DNA of 64,000 bases, taken from assembly GCF_030286555.1 (NCBI RefSeq), contig NZ_JASVWF010000001.1, positions 62,001 to 126,000 on the forward strand, written 5' to 3'. The stretch comes from Actinomycetospora termitidis. GTDB lineage: Bacteria > Actinomycetota > Actinomycetes > Mycobacteriales > Pseudonocardiaceae. Of this stretch, positions 48,839 through 57,142 are shown piece by piece. The notes beneath the pieces were generated by a model. That model made no database searches. It saw nothing but the letters and a program-made list of their open reading frames with translations, and had not been told where the DNA came from. The first letter of the stretch is position 1, and each line of letters starts with the position of its first letter. The position numbers were made by a program, and so were the translations under genes.

Positions 48839-51800
48839 ATGAGCACCACCCCCGACACCACCGTCTCGCTCGACGACCGCTACACCGCCACGAGCGGCCG
48901 CGCACTGATGACGGGGATCCAGGCCATCGTGCGGCTGCTGCTCGACCAGCGGCGGCTCGACGGGGCCCGGGGCCTGGACACGCGGGTGTTCGTCTCGGGG
49001 TACCAGGGCTCGCCGCTCGGCGGGCTGGACTCGGAGATCCTCCGCAGCCGACGCCACCTGGACCCGGCGGGCGTCGTGTTCACGCCCGGGGTCAACGAGG
49101 AGCTGGCCGCCACGGCCGTCGCGGGCACCCAGCTGCTCGGGGCCGTGCCCGGCCGCCGGCACGACGGCGTCGTCGGGTTCTGGTACGGCAAGAACCCCGG
49201 CCTGGACCGCGCCGCCGACGCCATCCGCCACGGCATGCTCTCCGGGACGGCGGCGCAGGGCGGGGCGGTGGCGCTCATCGGTGACGACCCGGCCTGCAAG
49301 TCGTCCACGGTGCCGAGCTCCTGCGAGCCGATGGCCGCGAGCCTGTCGATGCCGCTGCTGGCGCCGGGGTCGGTCGCGGAGATCGTGGAGCTCGGCCTGC
49401 ACGCGGTCGCGATCTCCCGGGCCTCCGGCCTGTGGACCGGATTGAAGATCATCGCGGACGTGGCCGACGCGTCGGCGACCGTCGACCTCGGCGCCCTGGC
49501 CCCCGACCTGCTGGGCGTGCCCCACCCGCCGTCGCAGGCCCGACCGACGTCCCCGCCGCTGGTCGGCCCGCCCGCGCTCGACGCCGAGCACGACGTGCTC
49601 ACCCGCCGTCTCGACCTGGCGAAGGCCTATGCTCGCGAAGCCGGCCTCAACCGTGTGGCGTTCACGGCGCGCCGCGCCCGGCTCGGGCTCGTGGCCTCCG
49701 GCACGAGCTACGCCACCGTCCTGCGCGCCCTCGACGACCTCGGCCTCGGCGAGCCCGAGCTCGACGCACTCGGCGTGCGGCTGATCCGTCTCGCGATGCC
49801 CTTCCCGGTCGACCACGAGGCGCTCGCTGAGATGACGCGCGACCTCGACGAGGTGCTCGTCGTCGAGGACAAGATGCCGTTCCTCGAGGGCCACGTCCGC
49901 CAGGCGCTGTACGGCACGGTGCCCCCGCCGCGGGTCGTGGGGCGCCGGGACGACCGGAACCGGCCGCTGCTCTCCGCGCGGGCCCAGCTCTCCGCCGAGG
50001 ACGTGGCGACGGCGATCGCCGCCCGGCTCACCGCGCTCGGCGCGGAGCTGCCCGCCACCGCGGTCGCGCACCTCGACGCGCTGCGGCCGCCCCGCCCCTC
50101 GCGCATCCCGCTGACGACCGCCGACGTCCCGTCCCGCACGCCGTACTTCTGCTCGGGGTGCCCGCACAACACCTCGACCCGCACCGACGACGACACGCTG
50201 GTCGGCGTCGGCATCGGCTGCCACGCGATGGTCGCCCTCGACGGCGGGCACCGCGGCCACCAGGTCGGCATGACGCAGATGGGCGGCGAGGGTGCCCAGT
50301 GGATCGGGCTCGCCCCCTTCACCGACGACCGCCACCTCGTGCAGAACCTCGGCGACGGGACGTTCCACCACTCCGGCTCGCTGGCGATCCGCGCCGCGAT
50401 CGCCGCCGGGGTCTCGATGACCTACAAGCTGCTCTACAACGACGCCGTCGCCATGACCGGCGGGCAGCGCGCCGAGGGGCGCATGGACGTGCCGGCGATC
50501 ATCCGCGAGCTCGCGGTCGAGGGTGTCCGACGGATCGTCGTGACGACGGACGAGCCCGGGAAGTACCGCGGGATCGCGATCGACCCGATCGCCGAGGTCC
50601 GCCACCGCGACACCTTCGCCGAGACCGAGCGTGAGCTCGCCTCCGTCGACGGGGTCACGGTGCTCATCCACGACGACCGGTGCGCCACCGAGGAGCGTCG
50701 CCTGCGCAAGCGCGGGCAGCTGCCGGCGCCGACCGAGCGCGTCGTCATCAACGAGCGGGTGTGCGAGGGCTGCGGCGACTGCGGCGACGTCTCCACCTGC
50801 CTGTCGGTGCTGCCGGTCGAGACCGAGCTCGGCCGCAAGACCCGCATCCACCAGGCGTCGTGCAACTCCGACTACAGCTGCCTCAAGGGCGACTGCCCGT
50901 CGTTCCTGCTGGTCGAGCCGGGCACCGTCGCGACGCCGACGATCCCCGACCTGCCGGTGCGTCTCGTCGAGCCGGCCGAGCGCGCCGGGGACACGACGCT
51001 GCTGCGCATGCCCGGGATCGGAGGCACCGGCGTCGTCACCGTCTCGCAGATCCTGCAGATGGCGGCGCACCTGGACGGCTCGTTCGCGGCCGGGCTCGAG
51101 CAGGTCGGGCTCGCCCAGAAGGGCGGGCCGGTCGTCTCCGACGTCCGCATCGCCAAGCACCCGATCAGCGGGTCGCTGCGGGCCTCGCGCGGCAGCGCCG
51201 ACGTCGTCGTCGGCTTCGACCTGCTCGGGGCCGCCGACCCCGCGACGCTCGGCGTCGCCCGCCCGGGCCACACGGTCGCCGTCGTGAACACCTCGCTGAC
51301 CCCGACCGCCGCGATGGTGACCGGCCGCGTCGTGCTGCCCGGCTCGCCCGACGACGCCCTGGAGCGGCTGCGCGGGGTCGCCGCCGAGGTGCACCACGTG
51401 GACGCGCAGCGGATCAGCGAGGCACTGTTCGGCGACCACCTCCCGACCAACGTCCTGATGCTCGGCGCGGCGTGGCAGCACGGGGTCGTCCCCGTGTCGC
51501 TGGACGCCCTCGAGCAGGCGATCCGGCTCAACGGGACGGCCGTGGAGACCACGCTGACCGCGTTCCGGTGGGGCCGGGCGGCCGCGATCGACCACGACGC
51601 GGTGCTCGCCGCCCTCGTCGCGCCCGCACCGTCGTTCGTGGCGGTCGACGCGCGCTCCGCGGCGCTGGCGTCCACCGTCGAGGGCCTCGAGGAGGTGCTC
51701 GCGACCCGCATCGCCGACCTCACCGGCTACCAGGACGCCGCCTACGCGGCCCGCTACGCCGAGGAGGTCCGCCGGGTCACGGCGCTCGCGAGCGAGGCGG

Positions 51801-52309
51801 CGGGTCCCGACGACGGGTCGCGCGTCGGGGCCGCGTACGCGCGCGGCCTGCACCGGCTGATGGCCTACAAGGACGAGTACGAGGTCGCCCGGCTGCACCT
51901 GGACCCGGTCGAGGTCGCACGGCGGGAGGCCGAGTACGGCGCCGACGCCGACGTCTCCGTGATGCTGCACCCGCCGGTGCTCCGCGCCCTCGGGATGCAG
52001 CGCAAGATCCGGCTGCGGGGGCGGACGGCGGAGGTGGCGTTCCGCGGGCTGCGGGCCGCCCGCCGGCTGCGCCACACCCCGCTCGACCTCTTCGGTCTCG
52101 CCCACGTCCGCGCCGTCGAGCGGGCCCTCGTCGGGGAGTACCAGCAGGCCGTGCGGGCGGCGGTCGAGGCGTTGCCGGCGGCGCCGGTCGACGTGGTCCT
52201 GGAGATCGCGGGGCTGGCCGGGGACGTCCGCGGGTACGAGGACATCAAGCTCGCCGCCGTCGAGCGCTTCCGGGCACGGCGCGACGAGCTGCTGGGGTCG
52301 TTGCGGTGA
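48839..52309 (+). CDS. Indolepyruvate:ferredoxin oxidoreductase-family protein (fused, with DUF6537)
   Basis: A 1156-residue oxygen-sensitive-type 2-oxoacid oxidoreductase in one chain. It has a TPP-dependent alpha-like N-terminal region (FVSGYQGSPLGGLDSEIL), a TPP-binding domain (GVGIGCHAMVALDGGH, with CSGCPHN before it), a Cys-rich segment near residues 640-685 (VCEGCGDCGDVSTC, SCNSDYSCLKGDCPSF) that can hold iron-sulfur clusters, a gamma domain (GIGGTGVVTVSQIL) and a C-terminal DUF6537. It would decarboxylate arylpyruvates or branched 2-oxoacids to acyl-CoA, reducing ferredoxin. ATG 48839 is set by the AGGAGTGG ribosome site and conserved start. It links amino-acid breakdown to acyl-CoA supply. 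Confidence 0.9.
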   Translation: MSTTPDTTVSLDDRYTATSGRALMTGIQAIVRLLLDQRRLDGARGLDTRVFVSGYQGSPLGGLDSEILRSRRHLDPAGVVFTPGVNEELAATAVAGTQLLGAVPGRRHDGVVGFWYGKNPGLDRAADAIRHGMLSGTAAQGGAVALIGDDPACKSSTVPSSCEPMAASLSMPLLAPGSVAEIVELGLHAVAISRASGLWTGLKIIADVADASATVDLGALAPDLLGVPHPPSQARPTSPPLVGPPALDAEHDVLTRRLDLAKAYAREAGLNRVAFTARRARLGLVASGTSYATVLRALDDLGLGEPELDALGVRLIRLAMPFPVDHEALAEMTRDLDEVLVVEDKMPFLEGHVRQALYGTVPPPRVVGRRDDRNRPLLSARAQLSAEDVATAIAARLTALGAELPATAVAHLDALRPPRPSRIPLTTADVPSRTPYFCSGCPHNTSTRTDDDTLVGVGIGCHAMVALDGGHRGHQVGMTQMGGEGAQWIGLAPFTDDRHLVQNLGDGTFHHSGSLAIRAAIAAGVSMTYKLLYNDAVAMTGGQRAEGRMDVPAIIRELAVEGVRRIVVTTDEPGKYRGIAIDPIAEVRHRDTFAETERELASVDGVTVLIHDDRCATEERRLRKRGQLPAPTERVVINERVCEGCGDCGDVSTCLSVLPVETELGRKTRIHQASCNSDYSCLKGDCPSFLLVEPGTVATPTIPDLPVRLVEPAERAGDTTLLRMPGIGGTGVVTVSQILQMAAHLDGSFAAGLEQVGLAQKGGPVVSDVRIAKHPISGSLRASRGSADVVVGFDLLGAADPATLGVARPGHTVAVVNTSLTPTAAMVTGRVVLPGSPDDALERLRGVAAEVHHVDAQRISEALFGDHLPTNVLMLGAAWQHGVVPVSLDALEQAIRLNGTAVETTLTAFRWGRAAAIDHDAVLAALVAPAPSFVAVDARSAALASTVEGLEEVLATRIADLTGYQDAAYAARYAEEVRRVTALASEAAGPDDGSRVGAAYARGLHRLMAYKDEYEVARLHLDPVEVARREAEYGADADVSVMLHPPVLRALGMQRKIRLRGRTAEVAFRGLRAARRLRHTPLDLFGLAHVRAVERALVGEYQQAVRAAVEALPAAPVDVVLEIAGLAGDVRGYEDIKLAAVERFRARRDELLGSLR

Positions 52310-52346
52310 TCGCCCGCCCGGCCGGTCGGGAGGAGGTGGGAGCCCC

Positions 52347-53381
52347 ATGGGAGTCGTCGGGGTGCTCGACCGGTTCCAGCGACGGCATCGCTGGGCCGGG
52401 CTCCCGATCGCCGTGCTGTGGAAGTTCCTCGACGACGAGGGCACCTACCTGGCCGCGCTGATCACCTACTACGGCTTCCTCTCGCTCTTCCCGCTGCTGC
52501 TGCTCGCGCTGACGGTGCTGGGCTTCGTCCTGCAGGACGATCCGGCGCTGCAACAGGCGCTGGTCAACTCCGCCCTGCGCAACTTCCCGGTGATCGGCGA
52601 CCAGATCGGCGAGAACATCGGCTCGCTGCAGGGCAGCGTGCCCGCGCTGGTCGTCTCCGTGGTCGTCAGCGTCTACGGCGGGCTCGGGGTCATGGTCGCG
52701 GTGCAGAACGCCTTCGCCCGGATGTGGGCGGTGCCGAAGGCCGAGCGGCCGGCGCTCCCGACCGCCTATGCGCGCGGTGCGCTCGCGGTGGCCGTGCTGG
52801 CCGCGGCGATCGTCGTCGCCACCGGCCTCGCCGCGCTCGGCGCCCTGCTCCCCGGCCTGCCGACACCGCTCGCGGGTGTCGGCCAGGTCGTCCTGACGGT
52901 GGCCGGGGTGGCGGTCAACGCGACCCTCGTCGTGCTGGCGTTCAAGCTCCTCACGCCCCGGCCGCTGACGTGGCGACAGGTCGTGCCGGGTGCGGTGCTC
53001 GCCGCCGTCGCCTGGCAGCTGCTGCAGTCGATCGGCGCATACCTGGTGCGCTACCAGTTGCAGGGCACGAGCGCGAGCTACGGCGTGTTCGGCATCGTGC
53101 TCGGGCTGCTCGCCTGGATCTACCTCAGCGTGGTCGTCGCCCTGTTCTGCACCGAGATCAACACCGTCCGGACGCTGCGGCTGTACCCGCGCAGCCTGCT
53201 CTCGGCGATGCCGGACGACACCGCGACCACCCCGGCCGACGAGCGCGCGTACACCGTCTACGCGGAGGCCGAGCGGCTGAAGTCGTTCCAGAACATCGAG
53301 GTCGGGTTCGAGACGCCGGTGCCGCACCCTCGGGCCGCGGACGAGGACGGCGCCCCGGATCGAGCCGCCCCGCCGTCCTGA
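52347..53381 (+). CDS. YihY/virulence factor BrkB family membrane protein
   Basis: A 344-residue integral membrane protein with five or six helices (LAALITYYGFLSLFPLLLLA, VSVVVSVYGGLGVMVAVQNA, ALAVAVLAAAIVVATGLAAL, YGVFGIVLGLLAWIYLSVVV). YihY features are the start HRWAGLPIAVLWKFLDDEG and LFCTEINTVR near the end. The C-terminal ~70 residues are soluble and acidic. It was long misannotated as RNase BN; the transported substrate is unknown. ATG 52347 with GGGAGG upstream. It follows the oxidoreductase by 37 bases. Confidence 0.88.
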   Translation: MGVVGVLDRFQRRHRWAGLPIAVLWKFLDDEGTYLAALITYYGFLSLFPLLLLALTVLGFVLQDDPALQQALVNSALRNFPVIGDQIGENIGSLQGSVPALVVSVVVSVYGGLGVMVAVQNAFARMWAVPKAERPALPTAYARGALAVAVLAAAIVVATGLAALGALLPGLPTPLAGVGQVVLTVAGVAVNATLVVLAFKLLTPRPLTWRQVVPGAVLAAVAWQLLQSIGAYLVRYQLQGTSASYGVFGIVLGLLAWIYLSVVVALFCTEINTVRTLRLYPRSLLSAMPDDTATTPADERAYTVYAEAERLKSFQNIEVGFETPVPHPRAADEDGAPDRAAPPS

Positions 53382-53393
53382 GCACCTCCCGGT

Positions 53394-53434
53394 GCAAGCA
53401 AAGCCCTGTCGGCGTGCTCGTCTGGATTGCTTGC
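53394..53434. terminator. Possible terminator stem after yihY
   Basis: GCAAGCAA (53394-53401) and TTGCTTGC (53427-53434) are perfect complements over a 25-base loop, 13 bases after the yihY stop. A long loop makes this less certain; the arms also resemble a regulator half-site. Confidence 0.4.
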
Positions 53435-53479
53435 GTTGAGCGCCAGGAAATCCGGCACCGTCGTCCGCTTGCCGACCTC

Positions 53480-53521
53480 GGTACGCTCACGTACCTTTCG
53501 GGTGCGGTACGAGGCCGTACC
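53480..53521. promoter_or_regulatory. Two identical dyads GGTACG-N4-CGTACC
   Basis: GGTACG-CTCA-CGTACC (53480-53495) and GGTACG-AGGC-CGTACC (53506-53521) have identical arms, different spacers and centres 26 bp apart. They end 24 bases before the SDR start codon, where promoter and operator are expected. The regulator is not encoded next to the gene. Confidence 0.75.
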
Positions 53522-53545
53522 ACAGACCTGCAGGAGGCAGCACCG

Positions 53546-54391
53546 ATGAGCAGCGTGCGGAGCAAGGTCGCCGTCGTGACCGGCGCGGGGTCGGGCATCG
53601 GCCGCCAGCTGGCGCTGGAGCTCGCGCGACGCGGCGCCCGGCTCGCGATCTCCGACGTGAACGAGACCGGGCTGGCCGAGACCGCGGACCTCGCCAAGGC
53701 CCACGGCGCCGAGGTGCACTCCGCCCGGCTCGACGTCGCCGACCGCGACGCCGTGCTCGCCTACGCCTCCGCGGTGGAGGAGCACTACGGCGTCGTCCAC
53801 CAGATCTACAACAACGCGGGGATCGCGTCGTCCGGGACCGTGCTGGACGGCGAGTGGTCGGAGTACGACCACGTCCTCGGCATCAACCTGTTCGGCGTCA
53901 TCAACGGGACGAAGGCGTTCCTGCCGGCGATCGTGCGCTCCGGCGACGGGCACGTGGTCAACGTGTCCTCGCTGAACGGGCTCATGGCCCAGCCGGGGAT
54001 GTCCGCGTACTGCACCGCGAAGTTCGGCGTCCGCGGGTTCACCGAGACCCTGCGCGCGGAGATGCTGGCCGCCGGCAGCCCGGTCGCCGTGACGGTCGTC
54101 CACCCCGGCGGAGTGAAGACGAACATCGCCACCGCGGCGTTCGAGCGCGGCTCCGCCGCCGGGCGCACGACGGCGGCCGACGAGGCCCGGACGCGGACCT
54201 ACAACGAGAAGCTGCTGAAGATGCCGGCCGACCAGGCGGCGACGATCGTCGTCGACGGCGTCGAGGCCGGGAAGCCGCGCGTGCTCGTGGGCAACGACGC
54301 GAAGCTCGTCGACCTCTTCGTGCGCCTCGTGCCGCGCTTCTACCCGGCGGCGCTGGTCCGGTTCGGCGGGAGGACGCTGGGCGGCCGCTGA
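53546..54391 (+). CDS. SDR family oxidoreductase (cyclohexanol-dehydrogenase-like)
   Basis: A 281-residue short-chain dehydrogenase. TGAGSGIGRQLA (residues 13-24) is the cofactor site, LAISDVNETGL gives the Asp that favours NAD+, YNNAGI and VNVSSLNGL follow, and YCTAK is the catalytic pair. The C-terminal ~80 residues (GVKTNIATAAFERG, RLVPRFYPAALVRFGGR) are those of SDRs often found near acyl-CoA or lipid degradation genes. ATG 53546 has CAGGAGG upstream. Two strong dyads lie just before the ribosome site, so expression is probably tightly controlled. Confidence 0.88.
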   Translation: MSSVRSKVAVVTGAGSGIGRQLALELARRGARLAISDVNETGLAETADLAKAHGAEVHSARLDVADRDAVLAYASAVEEHYGVVHQIYNNAGIASSGTVLDGEWSEYDHVLGINLFGVINGTKAFLPAIVRSGDGHVVNVSSLNGLMAQPGMSAYCTAKFGVRGFTETLRAEMLAAGSPVAVTVVHPGGVKTNIATAAFERGSAAGRTTAADEARTRTYNEKLLKMPADQAATIVVDGVEAGKPRVLVGNDAKLVDLFVRLVPRFYPAALVRFGGRTLGGR

Positions 54392-54402
54392 GCCCCACCC
54401 TC

Positions 54403-54427
54403 TGACAGCAAAGCGTCGTTGCTGTCA
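54403..54427. terminator. Hairpin after the SDR gene
   Basis: TGACAGCAA (54403-54411) and TTGCTGTCA (54419-54427) form a perfect 9-bp stem with a 7-base loop, 12 bases after the SDR stop. It marks the left boundary of the antitoxin-rich segment. Confidence 0.65.
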
Positions 54428-54509
54428 TCGAGTGGCAGGTATGCCGCATCGTCGGCGGGCGCCACCCGAAAGGCACCACGCCGCTGACCTGCTGTGGGAG
54501 GCTGATCTC

Positions 54510-55208
54510 GTGAGCGGGACGGTGTCGTTGCTGGAGCGACCGGTCTACGGCTACGCCGAGACGGACCGGCTCCTCCGTGTGTCTCCGGGCACCGCCCAGC
54601 GTTGGATCAACGGGTACAAGCGAGCAGGCGTCGTGTATCCACCGGTCGTCCGCGAACGGCCGAGCGACTCGCGGTGGGTGACCTGGGGCGAGTTCGTCGA
54701 GGCGCGTCTGCTCGCCGAATTCCGACAGGGCATCCCCATGGTGAAGCTTCGCCCGGTCGTCGAGTGGCTCCGCGACTACACAGGTCAGGCGTATCCGCTG
54801 TCCTACTCACGAACGTTCCTGGAACAGGACGGGCGCGACCTGCTGCTGCGAGCGCAGGTCGAGACGGACCTGGACACCCAGGAGCTCTGGATGGTGTTCC
54901 CGGTCGTCGGTCAGGGCGCGCTCATGACGGCCACCACCCGCCGGTTCACCGGCGTCATCCACGCGAGTGTCGATGACGATCACGGGGCGATCGCCGCACT
55001 CCGAGCCGATGCGGGCACCCCCGACGTCGTTCTGGATCCGCACGTGCGGCAGGGCCAGCCGTCGGTCGGCAACATCCCGACCGAGAGACTCGCCGAGCTG
55101 GTCTGCGCCGGCGACTCCATCGAAGCCGTGGTCGACGGGTACGGCCTCACCGAGGAGCAGGTGGAGCGGGCCGTGACCTACGAGGCCACCCGTCGTGGCG
55201 CCGCCTGA
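54510..55208 (+). CDS. DUF433-type (VapB45-like) antitoxin paralogue without a toxin
   Basis: A 232-residue protein. An N-terminal helix-turn-helix (GYAETDRLLRVSPGTAQRWI, NGYKRAGVVYPP) is followed by a ~100-residue middle part (WVTWGEFVEARLLAEFRQG, VKLRPVVEWLRDYTGQAYPL) and a C-terminal DUF433 domain (PSVGNIPTERLAELVCAGDS, VVDGYGLTEEQVERAVTYEA). The layout is the same as in the next gene, and in M. tuberculosis VapB45 (Rv2018). GTG 54510 is used. No toxin frame follows: only about 100 bases without homology separate it from the second antitoxin. It may regulate the downstream pair or be an orphan. Confidence 0.75.
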   Translation: MSGTVSLLERPVYGYAETDRLLRVSPGTAQRWINGYKRAGVVYPPVVRERPSDSRWVTWGEFVEARLLAEFRQGIPMVKLRPVVEWLRDYTGQAYPLSYSRTFLEQDGRDLLLRAQVETDLDTQELWMVFPVVGQGALMTATTRRFTGVIHASVDDDHGAIAALRADAGTPDVVLDPHVRQGQPSVGNIPTERLAELVCAGDSIEAVVDGYGLTEEQVERAVTYEATRRGAA

Positions 55209-55305
55209 CCTCGACGAGCTCACTCCCGAGCGCTCGCCTCGTCGACTCGACGCCGTCCGGAGCGTTGATACGGCAGGAGTCCGAAGCGATGCGAGACTGC
55301 AGAGC

Positions 55306-56031
55306 ATGACGACGACGGCCCGAGACAAGCGGTTCGATGTGCCGCTGTACTCGGTGACCGACGCCGCCCGTCACATCGGAGTCGCCCGGTCGACCTTCGA
55401 CACCTGGGTGCAGGGCTACCAGCGCAACCCGAAGGGCCGCCCGATGGTCGTGGGGCAGCCGGTCGTGACGGCACTGCCGTCCGCGGGCCGGGGAGAGGCC
55501 CGTATCCCGTTCATCGGCCTGGCCGAGGGCTTCGTGCTGGCGGCCTTCAAGGAAGCCGGGGTGCCGCTGCAGCGCATCCGGCCGGCCCTCGACGAGATCA
55601 GGAGCCACATCGGCCTGGAGCACGCTCTGGCCTCCAAAGCGCTCTACACCGACGGCGCCGAAGTCCTCTACGACTACGCCGAGCGCCAGGGCGACACGCT
55701 CGAGGCAAAGTCGGCCCGAGACCTGGTGGTGCTGCGCAGCAACCAGCGGGTGTTCAACCCGGTCGTCGAGTCCTACCTCGAGCGGATCGACTTCGCCGAC
55801 GACGGCTGGGCCAGGTTGCTGCACCTGCCCCAGTACGGGGTTGCCGACGTCGTGGTCGACCCGACCCGATCCTTCGGGCTCCCGATCTTCGCCAGCGGTG
55901 CAGCTCGGGTCGAGGTCGTCTTGGGCCGGTTCAAGAACGGGGAGGACGTGGCCTCACTCAGCAAGGAGTTCCACATCCCCGAGAAGCAGGTCTTGGCAGC
56001 GATTCGTGCCCACACCGACGCCGCCGCCTGA
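55306..56031 (+). CDS. VapB45-like antitoxin (HTH plus DUF433)
   Basis: A 241-residue protein with the same layout as the previous gene: an N-terminal HTH (YSVTDAARHIGVARSTFDTW), a middle helical part (FIGLAEGFVLAAFKEAGVPL, RIRPALDEIRSHIGLEHALA) and a C-terminal DUF433 (VVLGRFKNGEDVASLSKEFH, PEKQVLAAIRAHTDAAA). Length and order match M. tuberculosis VapB45. ATG 55306 begins MTTTARDKRFDVPLYSV; an in-frame start at 55195 would add 37 residues. The toxin gene starts 23 bases before its stop, so production is coupled. It should bind the toxin and the promoter. Confidence 0.83.
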   Translation: MTTTARDKRFDVPLYSVTDAARHIGVARSTFDTWVQGYQRNPKGRPMVVGQPVVTALPSAGRGEARIPFIGLAEGFVLAAFKEAGVPLQRIRPALDEIRSHIGLEHALASKALYTDGAEVLYDYAERQGDTLEAKSARDLVVLRSNQRVFNPVVESYLERIDFADDGWARLLHLPQYGVADVVVDPTRSFGLPIFASGAARVEVVLGRFKNGEDVASLSKEFHIPEKQVLAAIRAHTDAAA

Positions 56032-56431
56032 GCTTCCGAGGTTCTTCATCGACCGCAACATCGGCGGCATCAAGGTGCCCGCCGGCCTGCGGGCCCTTGG
56101 CGTCGAGCTGACCACCTTGTCCGAGCGCTACGGGGTGCACGAGGGGGAGCGGGTGACCGACGTGCAGTGGATGCTCGATGCGGCTGAGGCCGGCGAGGCG
56201 GTGCTGATGGCTGACGACGCCATCCGGCGCAAGAACCCCGAGGAGCGCCGGGTGCTGCGTGAGCTGGGCCTGCGGGCCTTCGTGGTCAACGCTCAAGCGG
56301 CAGCGCCCGAGATCGTCAGACGCTTCGAGGTGTCGACTCGAGCGATCGAGCGGGCCAGCCGCAGGCCCGGCCCGTTCGTCTACCGGCTGCACCCCGAGCG
56401 CATCGAGCAGCTCCGGATCAGAGCTGACTGA
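56006..56431 (+). CDS. VapC45-like toxin (PIN-like, DUF5615-type)
   Basis: A 141-residue PIN-like ribonuclease: ELPRFFIDRNIGGIKVPAGL with the first Asp, YGVHEGERVTDVQWMLDAAE with the second, and AVLMADDAIRRKNPEERRVL with the third acidic group; the final part (FVYRLHPERIEQLRIRAD) matches VapC45 (Rv2019, 138 aa). GTG 56006 overlaps the antitoxin gene by 26 bases. It is expected to cut RNA and stop growth when released from the antitoxin. A 257-base gap without genes or clear structure follows before the RHH gene. Confidence 0.82.
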   Translation: MPTPTPPPELPRFFIDRNIGGIKVPAGLRALGVELTTLSERYGVHEGERVTDVQWMLDAAEAGEAVLMADDAIRRKNPEERRVLRELGLRAFVVNAQAAAPEIVRRFEVSTRAIERASRRPGPFVYRLHPERIEQLRIRAD

Positions 56432-56688
56432 AGGTGAGCGGCCTGACGAGGCTGGCTTCCCCTGGGCTGGAACCCGGTTGAGGAGACCGGGCTCGAGCTC
56501 CGACTGTCAGAACAGGGTGGGCAGGACGTGACTCACCCAAGACAGCAGGATGACGAGGCTGACAACGCCGCCAACGGTCTCTCGCTCGGTTTCTCAACAA
56601 GCCAGGGCGTCGACCGAAGGGCTTGCGTCGGCTCGCCCCCTCCATGCACCATCCATGTGGATGGCGTACGGATGACGAGGGGCGGGTC

Positions 56689-57081
56689 GTGGGGGAGGAC
56701 AAGACCGAGAAGATCACCGTCAACCTCGGACTGGTGGATCTCGGGCACATCGACCTCCTCGTGCAGGAGGGCTTCTACACGACGCGCACCGACTTCATCC
56801 GCACCGCGATCCGCAACCAGCTGAACGCCAACGGCCCGGCCCTCGACCGCACGGTGGCCCGCCGCACGTTGGTGCTCGGCACCCAGCACTTCTCCCGGAC
56901 CGACCTCGAGGCCCTGCGCGAACGGGGCGAACAGGTCCACATCCGGGTGCTGGGGCTGGCGAGCCTCGCCGAGGACGTCGACCCCGACCTGGCGGTGGCC
57001 ACCATCGCCTCGGTCGAGGTCCTCGGCGCGTTCCGCGCGAGCCGGGCCGTGAAGGCGGCCCTGGGCTCGCGGATCGTCTGA
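56689..57081 (+). CDS. Ribbon-helix-helix (CopG-like) protein, PHB-depolymerase-associated
   Basis: A 130-residue protein with an RHH N-terminus (EKITVNLGLVDLGHIDLLVQ, FYTTRTDFIRTAIRNQLNAN) and a C-terminal domain (TVARRTLVLGTQHFSRTDLE, VHIRVLGLASLAEDVDPDLA) that is found in CopG-type proteins located beside polyhydroxybutyrate depolymerase-like esterases. GTG 56689 is preferred because a GGGGAGG-type start context and the RHH begin there; an earlier in-frame ATG at 56623 would add 22 residues of poor sequence. The esterase gene follows after 61 bases. Likely a regulator of that gene. Confidence 0.82.
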   Translation: MGEDKTEKITVNLGLVDLGHIDLLVQEGFYTTRTDFIRTAIRNQLNANGPALDRTVARRTLVLGTQHFSRTDLEALRERGEQVHIRVLGLASLAEDVDPDLAVATIASVEVLGAFRASRAVKAALGSRIV

Positions 57082-57142
57082 GCCGTCGGCGGCGTCGGGG
57101 ACCTCCCCTCGCCCGACATCACGCTCCCGAGGGGACGACGCG

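Noticed and set aside
48671-52444. A 1257-codon minus-strand frame opposite the indolepyruvate:ferredoxin oxidoreductase
   Set aside because: No domain or motif; composition is that of an antisense frame, whereas the plus strand carries all expected motifs.
53302-53312. GGTTCGA-like box as a tRNA T-arm
   Set aside because: It lies inside the YihY coding sequence and no cloverleaf can be built around it; similar hits elsewhere are also coding.
56432-56688. A gene or small RNA in the gap after the VapC45-like toxin
   Set aside because: Frames here are short with poor codon use and no ribosome site; no clear hairpin or promoter was found.
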